From Leptospira sp. WS39.C2 (lineage in GTDB: Bacteria > Spirochaetota > Leptospiria > Leptospirales > Leptospiraceae): 64,000 nucleotides of DNA. Of this stretch, positions 22,846 through 31,317 are shown one piece after another. The position numbers were made by a program, and so were the translations under genes. The stretch's first letter is position 1. Each line of letters begins with the position of its first letter. Location of the stretch: contig NZ_CP162142.1 of assembly GCF_040833965.1 (NCBI RefSeq), positions 2,195,001-2,259,000 on the forward strand, in the 5' to 3' direction. A model generated the notes under the pieces. It worked only from the letters and a program-made list of their open reading frames with translations, was not told the origin of the DNA and ran no database searches.

Positions 22846-23849
22846 GGTTTTTTGTTAAAAAGGCTCTCGTTTTCTTCAAATCGTCGGACAATCGATTCCA
22901 CTATCGGGTGACGGGTGATGTCTTCTCTTCCGAAAAAAATTGTCTCTATTCCATTCAAATTTCGGAGTGTGTAAACCGTTTTTTCAAGTCCCGATTTGCC
23001 ATGAGCCAGGTCAATTTGAGTGGCATCTCCCGAAATCGCCATTTTGGAATTTTTCCCAAATCGTGTGAGAAACATTTTGAGTTGGGGGAGTGTGCAGTTT
23101 TGAGCTTCATCTAAAATGATAAAAGAGTGAGAAAGAGTGCGACCACGCATAAACGCTATGGGAGCGATTTCAATTTTACCAACTTGTAAGTATTCTGTGG
23201 TTTTTTCAAAACCAATACATTCGTGTAACGCGTCATAGATGGGACGTAAATATGGATTTACTTTTTGCGTTAAGTCACCCGGTAAAAAACCTAAGTTTTC
23301 CCCGGCTTCTACAGCAGGCCTTGTGAGGATGAGTCTATCCACTTCTCCCGTTTGCATCATACGGCAAGCTGTGGCAATGGACAAAAATGTTTTCCCTGTT
23401 CCAGCGGGTCCCATGGCAATGGTGATGTAGTTTTTATGAAGGCTATCGACAAAACTTTCTTGGTTTTTGGTCCTTGGAAAGATGGGTTTCCCTTTGAAGG
23501 TAACAAAAATTTTGTCTTTAGGTGTCCAGGATTCTCCTTCTTTTTGGAAGTCCGGAGATCCAGGTGTTGGCCATCCACCACTCGAGTCTTTGACCTTATT
23601 CACTAAGTAATCAATATCAAAAAAAGAATATTCGGATTTGTCAGGTCTTCGTTTGAAATTTTCTTCTACTTTGCGAAAGGTATCAAGGGCCACTTGTACA
23701 TGGTCCTCACTCCCTTGGATGATAAGAGACTTCCCTCTGGGGATAAGTTTTACATTCAATCGGCTTTCCCATAACGGGAGTTTGCTGTCGCTTATCCCAC
23801 ATACTGTTTGGTAGAGGGATTCTTCCTGGAATGTGAAACTTTCATCCAT
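22842..23849 (-). CDS. phoH: PhoH-family ATPase
   Basis: This is a PhoH-like (YbeZ-type) P-loop NTPase often linked to YbeY and RNA metabolism. The 335 residues contain an N-terminal KH-like segment (about 20-75) and the ATPase core with Walker [10 protein letters not shown] (about 146-154), Walker [10 protein letters not shown], and [12 protein letters not shown] 23849 lies one base after the aspS stop. Gene order with ybeY supports a role in rRNA processing rather than phosphate starvation; the exact activity is not settled for this family. Confidence 0.94.
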   Translation of the reverse strand: MDESFTFQEESLYQTVCGISDSKLPLWESRLNVKLIPRGKSLIIQGSEDHVQVALDTFRKVEENFKRRPDKSEYSFFDIDYLVNKVKDSSGGWPTPGSPDFQKEGESWTPKDKIFVTFKGKPIFPRTKNQESFVDSLHKNYITIAMGPAGTGKTFLSIATACRMMQTGEVDRLILTRPAVEAGENLGFLPGDLTQKVNPYLRPIYDALHECIGFEKTTEYLQVGKIEIAPIAFMRGRTLSHSFIILDEAQNCTLPQLKMFLTRFGKNSKMAISGDATQIDLAHGKSGLEKTVYTLRNLNGIETIFFGREDITRHPIVESIVRRFEENESLFNKKP

Positions 23850-23850
23850 A

Positions 23851-25662
23851 CTAAATTGTGACTACCCTGAGTTTCAGTTCTTCTAATTGTTTTGTTTCCA
23901 CTGGACCTGGTGCTTCACTCATCATACAAGTTCCTTTTTGTGTTTTTGGAAAAGCAATGACATCACGGATGGAAGTTCCACCTGTGAGTAACATCATGAT
24001 GCGGTCCACACCAAAGGCAATCCCTCCGTGAGGAGGGGCACCAAAAGATAAAGCATCGAGTAAAAATCCAAATTTGGATTTTGCATCTTCTTCCCCTATC
24101 CCAATCGCCTCAAGCACCAGACTTTGGATCTCCGGGTTGTGGATCCTAATCGAACCACCACCAATTTCTGTACCATTGAGAACAAGATCATACGCTTTTG
24201 CACCAATCGAAGAAAGGTCAACTTCTTTCCCTGCCTTCCAATCTTTTAGTTTATCAAAGTCTTCTTCTTTCGGAGAAGTGAATGGGTGGTGGAGGAAAGT
24301 CCAAGTTTTGGTGGTTTCATCCAACTCAAACATAGGAAAATCAACCACCCAATGGAAACTATAAGGAACCTTAGGTGGATCGTATTTTTCTGATAATTTC
24401 AAACGTAAGGCACCAAGTGAAGCATTCACAATCTTAGACGAATCTGCTCCAAAAAATACCATATCCCCTTCTTTGGAACCAACTGCTTTTGATATTGCTT
24501 CGAGGGACTCCGGTGAAAAACGTTTGGTGATTGTGGATTCAAGACCATTTGCTCCATGTTTCATGTAAGCAAGGCCTTTGGCACGGAAGTCGCGAGAAAG
24601 CCAAGCTGTGAGGTCTTCGATTTCTTTACGTGAGATGGTCGAACCACCTGGAACACAAATGGCTTTTACCACACCACCACTTGCGATGGCACCTGTGAAC
24701 ACTTGGAAGTCACAAGACTTCACATGTTCTGATACATTCACAAGTTTCATTCCAAAACGAATGTCTGGTTTGTCGGACCCGTATTCTTCCATCGCCACAT
24801 GGTATGGCATGGTCATAAAAGGTGCATTCACACTTAAGTTAAAAACTTTCTTTAAAGCGAAGGCCCACATAGCTTCGATTTCACGACGGATGTCTTCTTC
24901 TGTGACAAAAGAAAACTCCATATCTAACTGTGTGAATTCCGGTTGGCGGTCAGCACGTAAGTCTTCATCCCGAAAACATTTTACGATTTGAAAATACCTT
25001 TCCATTCCCCCAATCATGAGGATCTGTTTGAAAAGTTGTGGTGATTGTGGGAGTGCATAAAACTCACCCGCATTCAAACGAGACGGAACAAGAAAGTCAC
25101 GTGCACCTTCTGGAGTGGATTTATTTAAAATGGGAGTTTCTATTTCCAAAAAGGAGCGTTGGTCTAGGTACTCTCGCAGAGCAAACGTTAGTTTATGGCG
25201 GAGTATCAAACGATCCCGAAGTTCTTCCCTACGCATATCCAGGTAACGATACTTCAAACGAATTTCTTCCCCAGAAGGATCAAACTCATCTAATGTAAAT
25301 GGTGGTGTTTTGGATGTATTTAAGATTTCGATTGCTTCGGCAATGAGTTCGTATTTCCCAGTTTCCATTTTGGGGTTCACAGATTCTGCATCACGAAGGG
25401 AAAGTTTTCCTTTCACAGCAATCACATACTCGGAACGAATTTTTTCCACTTTGGAAAAATCATCTCCCAGTATTTCTTTTCTCGCAACTATTTGTAAAAT
25501 TCCGGAACGATCCCGAAGGTCGATGAAAATCACTCCCCCTTGGTCGCGGTAACGAAACGCCCAACCGGAAAGGAATAATGTTTTTCCAACAGATGAGTCT
25601 GAGACATCTGTAGCGCTAATTCTATTTTTGTATTCTGATGTTACCCACTGATTCAATTGCAA
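23851..25662 (-). CDS. aspS: Aspartyl-tRNA synthetase, bacterial type
   Basis: This class II synthetase charges tRNA-Asp, and possibly tRNA-Asn if no separate AsnRS exists. The 603 residues include the N-terminal OB anticodon domain ([20 protein letters not shown]), motif 2 ([19 protein letters not shown]), the bacterial GAD insertion domain (about 300-410) and motif 3 ([13 protein letters not shown]). The N-terminal extension and GAD insert mark the bacterial type. It lies 5 bases after dnaB and one base before phoH. Confidence 0.96.
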   Translation of the reverse strand: MQLNQWVTSEYKNRISATDVSDSSVGKTLFLSGWAFRYRDQGGVIFIDLRDRSGILQIVARKEILGDDFSKVEKIRSEYVIAVKGKLSLRDAESVNPKMETGKYELIAEAIEILNTSKTPPFTLDEFDPSGEEIRLKYRYLDMRREELRDRLILRHKLTFALREYLDQRSFLEIETPILNKSTPEGARDFLVPSRLNAGEFYALPQSPQLFKQILMIGGMERYFQIVKCFRDEDLRADRQPEFTQLDMEFSFVTEEDIRREIEAMWAFALKKVFNLSVNAPFMTMPYHVAMEEYGSDKPDIRFGMKLVNVSEHVKSCDFQVFTGAIASGGVVKAICVPGGSTISRKEIEDLTAWLSRDFRAKGLAYMKHGANGLESTITKRFSPESLEAISKAVGSKEGDMVFFGADSSKIVNASLGALRLKLSEKYDPPKVPYSFHWVVDFPMFELDETTKTWTFLHHPFTSPKEEDFDKLKDWKAGKEVDLSSIGAKAYDLVLNGTEIGGGSIRIHNPEIQSLVLEAIGIGEEDAKSKFGFLLDALSFGAPPHGGIAFGVDRIMMLLTGGTSIRDVIAFPKTQKGTCMMSEAPGPVETKQLEELKLRVVTI

Positions 25663-25667
25663 ACCTC

Positions 25668-27011
25668 TTATAATGGAACGTTATCGAAACGACTGATTTT
25701 CGGATTGAACATCAATGGAAAATCGGCCGTTGCTCCCGCTCTGTTTTTGGCGATGATGATCTCAGCCATTCCCCTTTTGTTTGGGTCAAGCTCTTCGGGA
25801 GGTTTCACCATTTCTTCCCGATATATAAAACATACTATATCCGCATCCTGCTCAATGGCACCTGACTCCCGTAAGTCGGAAAGTTGTGGCCTTTGGTCTT
25901 TGGAGCGGTTTTCAATGGAACGGTTCATCTGCGATAATGCGATGATGGGGCAACCAACTTCCCTTGCCATTTGTTTGAGTCCCCTGGAAATATTGGCAAC
26001 CTCTTGTTGGCGTCCACCCATGGCGGCTTTAGGGTCACTCATAAGCTGCAGGTAATCCACAATAACAAGACCCACTTCTTCTGTGGTGCGAAGTTGGCGT
26101 AGTCTTGCCGAAAATTCTTGGATGGTTAAATACCCTGAGTCATCGATGTAAAGACTTGCCGATGTGATATTGCCAATACTATCTTTTAGTTGTGTCATTT
26201 GTGCGGAGGTAAGTGTTCCTGCTTTTAAGGCATAGGAATCAATCCTTGCATCTGCACTGATGAGTTTGAGAAGGAGTTCGATCCGGCTCATCTCGAGCGA
26301 GAAAATAACAACTGTTTTGCGCTCTTTCAAAGCAGCATTGGCTGCGATATTCAATGCAAATGTTGTTTTTCCATTCCCTGGACGGGCCGCAAGGATCATA
26401 AGTTCATGTGACTTAAGGCCTGTGGTTGCCATATCAAGACCCGTAAAATGGGTTTTTAAACCATTGATTCCGCCCGTTCCGTTTTGGCTTGCAGCGACTA
26501 CATTTTTGATGTAATCAATCAGAGCATTGGCATCGTCTTTGACTTTCCGTAAACCTTTGGATCTCTCTTGGCGAGAGATATCCATAAGGGACTGTTCCAC
26601 AAGACTGAAAACAGAATCGTTTTCGCCAGGTTCAATTTTGACTTTGTCAATGGCTTGGTTTAATGCTTCGACATACTTACGTCTGTCGGAAACACGTTTC
26701 ACACGCCGAACATAATACTCTAACGGTTGGAACGGAACTGTATCTTTGTAAAGGGAAGTGATGTATTCCAAGTCGCGAGATTCGTCTTTGAAAAGACGTT
26801 TTTCTCGCATTTGGTTTGTGACAGTGACGAGGTCAATGTTTGTCCCTTCATTAATGAGGTCAGTAACAGCTTCAAAGACTCTTCTATGGGTATCCATATA
26901 AAAGTCATCTGGGCTTAGACCTAAGTCTTCCTGCCCGGCTACCCCTCTCATGAGTAGGTAACCGATTAAGTTCTTCTCAGACTCTATCTCCTGAAGGGGG
27001 TTAGAATTCAT
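25668..27011 (-). CDS. dnaB: Replicative DNA helicase DnaB
   Basis: DnaB unwinds DNA at the replication fork as a hexamer. It has 447 residues: a helical N-terminal domain (about 5-110; [10 protein letters not shown]) and the RecA-like C-terminal domain with Walker [11 protein letters not shown] (about 209-218), Walker [11 protein letters not shown] and downstream [20 protein letters not shown] plus [14 protein letters not shown]. No intein interrupts it. The 3' end flows into aspS after 5 bases, and rplI lies 21 bases upstream. The rplI-dnaB pairing is common in bacteria. Confidence 0.97.
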   Translation of the reverse strand: MNSNPLQEIESEKNLIGYLLMRGVAGQEDLGLSPDDFYMDTHRRVFEAVTDLINEGTNIDLVTVTNQMREKRLFKDESRDLEYITSLYKDTVPFQPLEYYVRRVKRVSDRRKYVEALNQAIDKVKIEPGENDSVFSLVEQSLMDISRQERSKGLRKVKDDANALIDYIKNVVAASQNGTGGINGLKTHFTGLDMATTGLKSHELMILAARPGNGKTTFALNIAANAALKERKTVVIFSLEMSRIELLLKLISADARIDSYALKAGTLTSAQMTQLKDSIGNITSASLYIDDSGYLTIQEFSARLRQLRTTEEVGLVIVDYLQLMSDPKAAMGGRQQEVANISRGLKQMAREVGCPIIALSQMNRSIENRSKDQRPQLSDLRESGAIEQDADIVCFIYREEMVKPPEELDPNKRGMAEIIIAKNRAGATADFPLMFNPKISRFDNVPL

Positions 27012-27032
27012 CGAAAAAGCGTTGTTGTAAGA

Positions 27033-27479
27033 CTATGCTTGGCCGACGACTTTAACTATGATTTGAGGCACAACACCTTCAGCCAAACGAACTTTTATTT
27101 TAAATTCACCAACAGTTTTGATTGGCTCACCTAAATCAAGTTTACGTTTGTCGAGTTCTACACCAGTGTTTTTAATTGCGAGTGCAATATCATTCGCTGT
27201 TACAGAACCAAAAAGTTTGTCGTTCTCACCCACTTTTACTTTCACTTCGTATGTTTTACCATCAAGCGAAGAAGAAAGTTCTTTCATCACTTTCACACGT
27301 TTGTCGCGCTTCAGTTCCGCAAGTCTCTTTTGGTGGATGGCTGCTTTTGTGTTACCATCGTTTGCACGTACGGCAAGTCTTCTTGGAATGAGAAAGTTAC
27401 GTGCATAACCATCTGCAACTTCTTTTAAATCCCCAGCATCACCAAGATTTAATACGTCTTTTTGTAATACAATTTTCAT
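27033..27479 (-). CDS. rplI: 50S ribosomal protein L9 (bL9)
   Basis: bL9 is a large-subunit protein with two small domains joined by a long helix. The N-terminus carries the family signature MKIVLQKDVLNLGDAGDL and VADGYARNFLIP, followed by the Lys-rich linker helix and the C-terminal domain (VTANDIALAI, IKTVGEFKIKVRL). Length 148 is normal. It sits 9 bases after rpsR, in the classic rpsF-ssb-rpsR-rplI order. Confidence 0.97.
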   Translation of the reverse strand: MKIVLQKDVLNLGDAGDLKEVADGYARNFLIPRRLAVRANDGNTKAAIHQKRLAELKRDKRVKVMKELSSSLDGKTYEVKVKVGENDKLFGSVTANDIALAIKNTGVELDKRKLDLGEPIKTVGEFKIKVRLAEGVVPQIIVKVVGQA

Positions 27480-27488
27480 CCGTAACTC

Positions 27489-27833
27489 CTACAGAACTTT
27501 GAACGGTAGTAAACCGATAGATCTGGATTTTCTGATTTCACGAGCAAGGGCTCTCTGGTGTTTGCCACAAGTTCCTGTGATCCTTCTTGGAATGATTTTA
27601 CCACGATTGGTAACAAATCTTTCTAAGATATCAACTCGTTTGTAATCTAGACCTGCAAGTAACGCTTTGTCTGCGCAGAACTTACATACTTTCTTTTTGT
27701 ATTTTGCGTTTTTACGACCGAACTTACCTTCTCCGTCTTTACCACGGAATCCGCCTTTTTCGTCGTCATCCATCCCGTCCATACTGTCACGGGAATCTAC
27801 TCTTGTATCATCAATATTTGTCGTTTCACTCAT
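27489..27833 (-). CDS. rpsR: 30S ribosomal protein S18 (bS18) with an acidic N-terminal extension
   Basis: The conserved bS18 core occupies about residues 45-114 ([41 protein letters not shown]). A non-conserved extension of about 40 residues rich in Asp and Gly precedes it. Three in-frame starts exist: GTG 27842, ATG 27839 and ATG 27833. The AGGTG motif sits 6 bases before the last, so 27833 is chosen (114 residues). The CxxC suggests the zinc-binding form of S18. S18 pairs with S6, encoded two genes upstream. Confidence 0.95.
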   Translation of the reverse strand: MSETTNIDDTRVDSRDSMDGMDDDEKGGFRGKDGEGKFGRKNAKYKKKVCKFCADKALLAGLDYKRVDILERFVTNRGKIIPRRITGTCGKHQRALAREIRKSRSIGLLPFKVL

Positions 27834-27845
27834 TGTCATCACCTA

Positions 27846-28286
27846 TCAAAAAGGAATGTCGTCATCACCGGCTGGATAATCATCATAACCACTACTTACG
27901 CCGGAATCATAAGAATTGGAACTGTCAGAACGGTCACCACCTGATCCACCACCTTGCCCTTGACCACCTAATAGTTGTGCGGTTTCGACATATACGCGGA
28001 TTTTAGAGGCTTTTTTGCCTTCAGGAGTTTCCCATGACTGTTGTTGGAGTCTACCTTCGATCGCTACTTGTTTTCCCTTGCCTGCATATTGTTTTAAAAT
28101 GTCAGCAAGTCGGCCCCATGCAACGCAGTCGAAATAATGAGTTTCCTCTTTTTTTTCGCCGTTTGTCACATAAACTCTGTTATTCGCAATGGAAAAATTG
28201 ACAACAGAACTTCCGTTCACCGATTTAAATTCCGGATCACGGGTCATACGACCGATCAGTAGTACTTTGTTGAGATCGTTAGCCAT
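27846..28286 (-). CDS. ssb: Single-stranded DNA-binding protein
   Basis: SSB coats single-stranded DNA in replication and repair. Residues 1-105 form the OB fold (VLLIGRMTRDPEFK, VNFSIANNR, YFDCVAWGRLADIL). A Gly/Ser/Asp-rich linker follows, ending in the acidic tip DDDIPF that recruits partners such as RecO, whose gene is in the same run. Length 146 is normal. The start overlaps rpsF by 8 bases. Confidence 0.97.
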   Translation of the reverse strand: MANDLNKVLLIGRMTRDPEFKSVNGSSVVNFSIANNRVYVTNGEKKEETHYFDCVAWGRLADILKQYAGKGKQVAIEGRLQQQSWETPEGKKASKIRVYVETAQLLGGQGQGGGSGGDRSDSSNSYDSGVSSGYDDYPAGDDDIPF

Positions 28287-28554
28287 TTGCCCTAATTACA
28301 AGGGTTTTTAAGATGTTAACATTGAGTTTGAACTCATGTTCGATCTTAGCGACTTCTTTTGGAGAGCCGGAACACTTGATAAGTGTGAAGTGACCTTGTT
28401 CGTCTTGTCCAACGGGATGCCAGAGTCTTTTAGAACCCCAATCCTCTTCGCCTTGGATCGTGAAGTTGTATTTGGAGAGAAGTTCCTTAACGGCAGACTT
28501 CGTCTCTTCTACATTCCCTTCACGAAGAATATTCGTGATTTCGTAGTTTCTCAT
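28279..28554 (-). CDS. rpsF: 30S ribosomal protein S6 (bS6)
   Basis: bS6 binds the central domain of 16S rRNA with S18. The protein is 91 residues (MRNYEITNIL, WGSKRLWHPV, VNILKTLVIR). The frame stays open far upstream to 28908, but the family N-terminus and a good ribosome binding site (AGGAGAAAT before ATG 28554) fix the start here. It is the first gene of the 14-gene minus-strand run; a perfect inverted repeat sits 16 bases upstream. Confidence 0.95.
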   Translation of the reverse strand: MRNYEITNILREGNVEETKSAVKELLSKYNFTIQGEEDWGSKRLWHPVGQDEQGHFTLIKCSGSPKEVAKIEHEFKLNVNILKTLVIRANG

Positions 28555-28570
28555 ATTTCTCCTATGGGTA

Positions 28571-28596
28571 TACCTACATAGAAACACTTGTAGGTA
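28571..28596 (-). promoter_or_regulatory. Stem-loop in the rpsF leader
   Basis: On the minus strand TACCTACA and TGTAGGTA form a perfect 8-base-pair stem around a 10-base loop, 16 bases before the rpsF start and directly upstream of its ribosome binding site. It could be a leader element controlling the ribosomal protein operon. It lacks the CCG-containing bulge I would expect of the known S6:S18 leader motif, and no T run follows, so it is not a terminator. Confidence 0.45.
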
Positions 28597-28705
28597 GAAG
28601 AATTTGTTAGTTTCCACTAGGGTTTTGCCAATGGGGCCAAGGGTCAATGGAATTTCTTCTTGGAGCCTTGAATCCCTTCGCATTCCATGGATTTTCAGAC
28701 ATTTT

Positions 28706-29428
28706 ATGGGTGAAAAATCAAATTTTCCGGAAATTTGGGGACTTGGCCTTGGCCTCTTTTTAGCACTATATGCTGGTTTTTTAAACCACATCACCCCAAA
28801 AGAACCCGCACTCGACAACCATTCTGGATTCGAATCCACTCTCCTTGGCCTTGAGATGGCAGAAACGCCGAAACAAGTCCAAGACCTGATTGGCATTCCT
28901 GATACCATTGATTTTTTCCATCTTTCTTCCGAATTCCGTAGAGTACATTATTTTGATTTTGGGTTTATCTTTTGTTATTTGGCATTTTTAACTTATACGG
29001 GTCATTACGCTGGTCGTAAGGTACGTCCCATATTTTTAAAGATCTTTATGGGGATGGTCCTTTTACTTGTGATCGCTGGTTTTGCTGACCTAATTGAAAA
29101 CATTCTCATCCTCAATGTTTTAGATGCAAAAACTGCAGAAGAAATGACACCATCTCTTGAATATTTAAAACCAACATCCCAACTCAAATGGTTTTGTTTA
29201 TTTTCCTATGTGGCAATCGTTTCCGTATACTTTTGGTTATACGAAAAAGGTTGGATTTTAAAAACTGCAGCTCTTCTATTTTTTACAGGATTTTTCCTTC
29301 AGATTTTTTCTATCATCCGAACAAATTTACTCGAACTCAGTTTTCCTTTTTTTGCGGTTGGTCTCGTTTGCAGTTGGTTCCACTACGGTTTTAGTTTGGC
29401 TTTTAGTTCTTTATCGAAAAAAACATAA
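28706..29428 (+). CDS. Integral membrane protein of unknown function
   Basis: The protein is hydrophobic with about five or six membrane helices (first at about 8-22; others near residues 87-105, 112-135, 164-180, 190-208 and 215-235). Between the first two lies an extracytoplasmic-type loop (DNHSGFESTLLGLEMAET). I recognise no catalytic motif. The frame is open from 28604, but the ATG at 28706 puts the first membrane helix near the N-terminus; neither start has a strong ribosome binding site. It diverges from rpsF, and its 3' end overlaps the convergent CapA-like gene by 46 bases. Confidence 0.7.
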   Translation: MGEKSNFPEIWGLGLGLFLALYAGFLNHITPKEPALDNHSGFESTLLGLEMAETPKQVQDLIGIPDTIDFFHLSSEFRRVHYFDFGFIFCYLAFLTYTGHYAGRKVRPIFLKIFMGMVLLLVIAGFADLIENILILNVLDAKTAEEMTPSLEYLKPTSQLKWFCLFSYVAIVSVYFWLYEKGWILKTAALLFFTGFFLQIFSIIRTNLLELSFPFFAVGLVCSWFHYGFSLAFSSLSKKT

Positions 29429-30525
29429 CCCCTACCACCAGAGATCACAAGGTCAGTACCCAGTTGTTTACAAAGAATTCCATATTCTTTTAAAAAAGTA
29501 TCTGCCTCTTTTGGACCTAATGGGAAAAAATAATGATCTCCTGGTAGTGTTTGGTGTTTTCCAAAAACAGGTATCACCTCAACAAACAAAAGTTTATCGC
29601 CATCAAAATGAGTGACAACAGAAATATTATGTTTTAAATATTGGTTTTTGGAACCAAAGAAAAAATTTCCTAGCGAATACACAACAATCCCTTTCGGGAA
29701 TACTTCGATTCCTTGTGGCACATGTGGGTGATGTCCAATAATCAACTTATAACCAGCATTAATTAAGTATTTCGCTGCATTTCGTTCTGTGTCCATAGGG
29801 ATTGGGTTGTATTCCACTCCCCAATGAACAGACAAAACATTCACCTGACCTGGTTTTGTTTTTTTGATCAGCTTTTCTGCAGTGGCCACACGAAAATACG
29901 CTGCACCTGGAGAATTCATTCCTGAAAACAATCTGGTTTCTCCTGTATCAGAAAAGGAAAACAATCGAAATTCAGTATTTCCTTTTTTTGCAATTATGGG
30001 TTGTAAAGCATGGTCTGTATTTTTACCTGCACCTGTATGAGATATTTTAAATTCATCTAACAGATCCAAGGTTTCAAAAAGTCCATTTTCCCCAAAGTCC
30101 ATAGTGTGATTGTTTCCAAGGAAAACTCCATCAATTCTTAATGCCCGTAAAACAGTGAGATCTCTCCTTTCTCCATAAAATACATAGGATTTTGATTGGT
30201 CGACGGCAGGGGTTTTATTTAAAATTGGTGTCTCTAAATTGATGAAACGGAAATCAAATTGGTCAAGGAAACGAAAAAAACTTCGAAAGGGAAAAAATAA
30301 ATCTTCCGAACGCATTGCATCCCGCACACCCCAATTAAACATTACATCTCCACCAAACCATAGTTTTGTGGAATTAGGATAATTTAGAGATTCACCAGTT
30401 TCAGTTTGGAATTGGTATAAATACTTTGTTGGCAATTCCAATGGATCTTCCAAGTGTTCAGGAAGATCCGCAGAAAAAACTAAAATGGGAAAAAGGAGAA
30501 TCGAAACGAAAAAACGATGTTTCAT
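29383..30525 (-). CDS. CapA-family metallophosphatase-like protein, exported
   Basis: The 380 residues begin with a signal peptide (about 1-18, ending near FSA). The body matches the CapA/PgsA family: GGDVMFNWG with metal-binding Asp, FINLETPI, FLGNNHTMDFGENG, VNVLSVHWGVEYN and IIGHHPHVPQGIEV. CapA proteins are linked to poly-gamma-glutamate or other capsule polymers, but no pgsB/pgsC homologue is nearby, so the substrate is open. It lies 3 bases after the upstream lipoprotein gene and overlaps the convergent membrane gene at the 3' end. Confidence 0.88.
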   Translation of the reverse strand: MKHRFFVSILLFPILVFSADLPEHLEDPLELPTKYLYQFQTETGESLNYPNSTKLWFGGDVMFNWGVRDAMRSEDLFFPFRSFFRFLDQFDFRFINLETPILNKTPAVDQSKSYVFYGERRDLTVLRALRIDGVFLGNNHTMDFGENGLFETLDLLDEFKISHTGAGKNTDHALQPIIAKKGNTEFRLFSFSDTGETRLFSGMNSPGAAYFRVATAEKLIKKTKPGQVNVLSVHWGVEYNPIPMDTERNAAKYLINAGYKLIIGHHPHVPQGIEVFPKGIVVYSLGNFFFGSKNQYLKHNISVVTHFDGDKLLFVEVIPVFGKHQTLPGDHYFFPLGPKEADTFLKEYGILCKQLGTDLVISGGRGYVFFDKELKAKLKP

Positions 30526-30528
30526 CTC

Positions 30529-31317
30529 TTAAAATCGAAAAACTTGAGGGGATACTTCTGTTATTAGTGATTTTTTCAATTTGATTTGGATGAGAACATT
30601 TTCTTTTTCCGTATCAAGACTCACAACCTTTGTTGTGATTTCCTTTGGTGGGTGGACTTGTGTCAAACTTGTTTTGACAATTGCAATTGCCTTTAAACCT
30701 CGTTTACCACTCGTTAACTCCAACCGATCCAAACTCCCTTCTTTAAAAAAATACTCGTAATCACCATCGGCTTTCGATAGAGCAACCCTTGTATCACTTA
30801 AATTGAATTTAGCTTTTGGGTTTTGGATTTCATTCAAATAATTTCCAGTTAGATACGCATATATCACAGGAAAAGGAATTGTATATTTTTTTCCTGTGCC
30901 TGGATCCTGGATGAGGATATCACCCATTGGTAAGGTTTGGATTTCTTTGGAACTTGTAGGTTTAATTTGGATTTGGTTTTCATTTGCAATGAGCTCAGAA
31001 AAAACCATTCCAAAAAAACTATCCATCAACTGGATTTTGATTTGTTTTGTATCTTTGGCAAAATACACCTTCCCATCCAAATTCACATTTTCTTTTTTAG
31101 GGACAAAGGTTTGGATCTGCATGGAAAAATCCGATTTAAAACTAGGAAAGTTTGGATTTTTCTCTAAAATGACTTTGATTAAAGATTGTGAAGAAGAATC
31201 TTTTGCAGGTACATATTTCCCATCTGCTTTCCCTAAAAAATTTGGGTCTTCCACTTCCGTTGTCTGGCAAGTGAATAAAAATAACATTACAACAATCGGT
31301 GCATAACGAAAAATCAT
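30529..31317 (-). CDS. Lipoprotein, possibly LolB/DUF4292-like
   Basis: The signal peptide ends at FLFTC with lipidated Cys17. The mature protein of about 245 residues is beta-rich, including repeated strands (NLDGKVYFAKDTKQIKIQLMD, FSELIANENQIQI). The pattern and its place directly behind a TPR protein recall DUF4292/LolB-type lipid-binding lipoproteins; this is inference. Its start overlaps the TPR gene by 4 bases and its stop is followed 3 bases later by the CapA-like gene, so the three are probably one unit. Confidence 0.75.
   Translation of the reverse strand: MIFRYAPIVVMLFLFTCQTTEVEDPNFLGKADGKYVPAKDSSSQSLIKVILEKNPNFPSFKSDFSMQIQTFVPKKENVNLDGKVYFAKDTKQIKIQLMDSFFGMVFSELIANENQIQIKPTSSKEIQTLPMGDILIQDPGTGKKYTIPFPVIYAYLTGNYLNEIQNPKAKFNLSDTRVALSKADGDYEYFFKEGSLDRLELTSGKRGLKAIAIVKTSLTQVHPPKEITTKVVSLDTEKENVLIQIKLKKSLITEVSPQVFRF

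Noticed and set aside
27704..28006. His-rich plus-strand frame opposite rpsR and ssb
   Set aside because: Composition results from the Gly/Asp-rich linkers of the real genes read in reverse.
28555..28908. N-terminal extension of rpsF
   Set aside because: Open frame only; the ribosome binding site and family start place the ATG at 28554.
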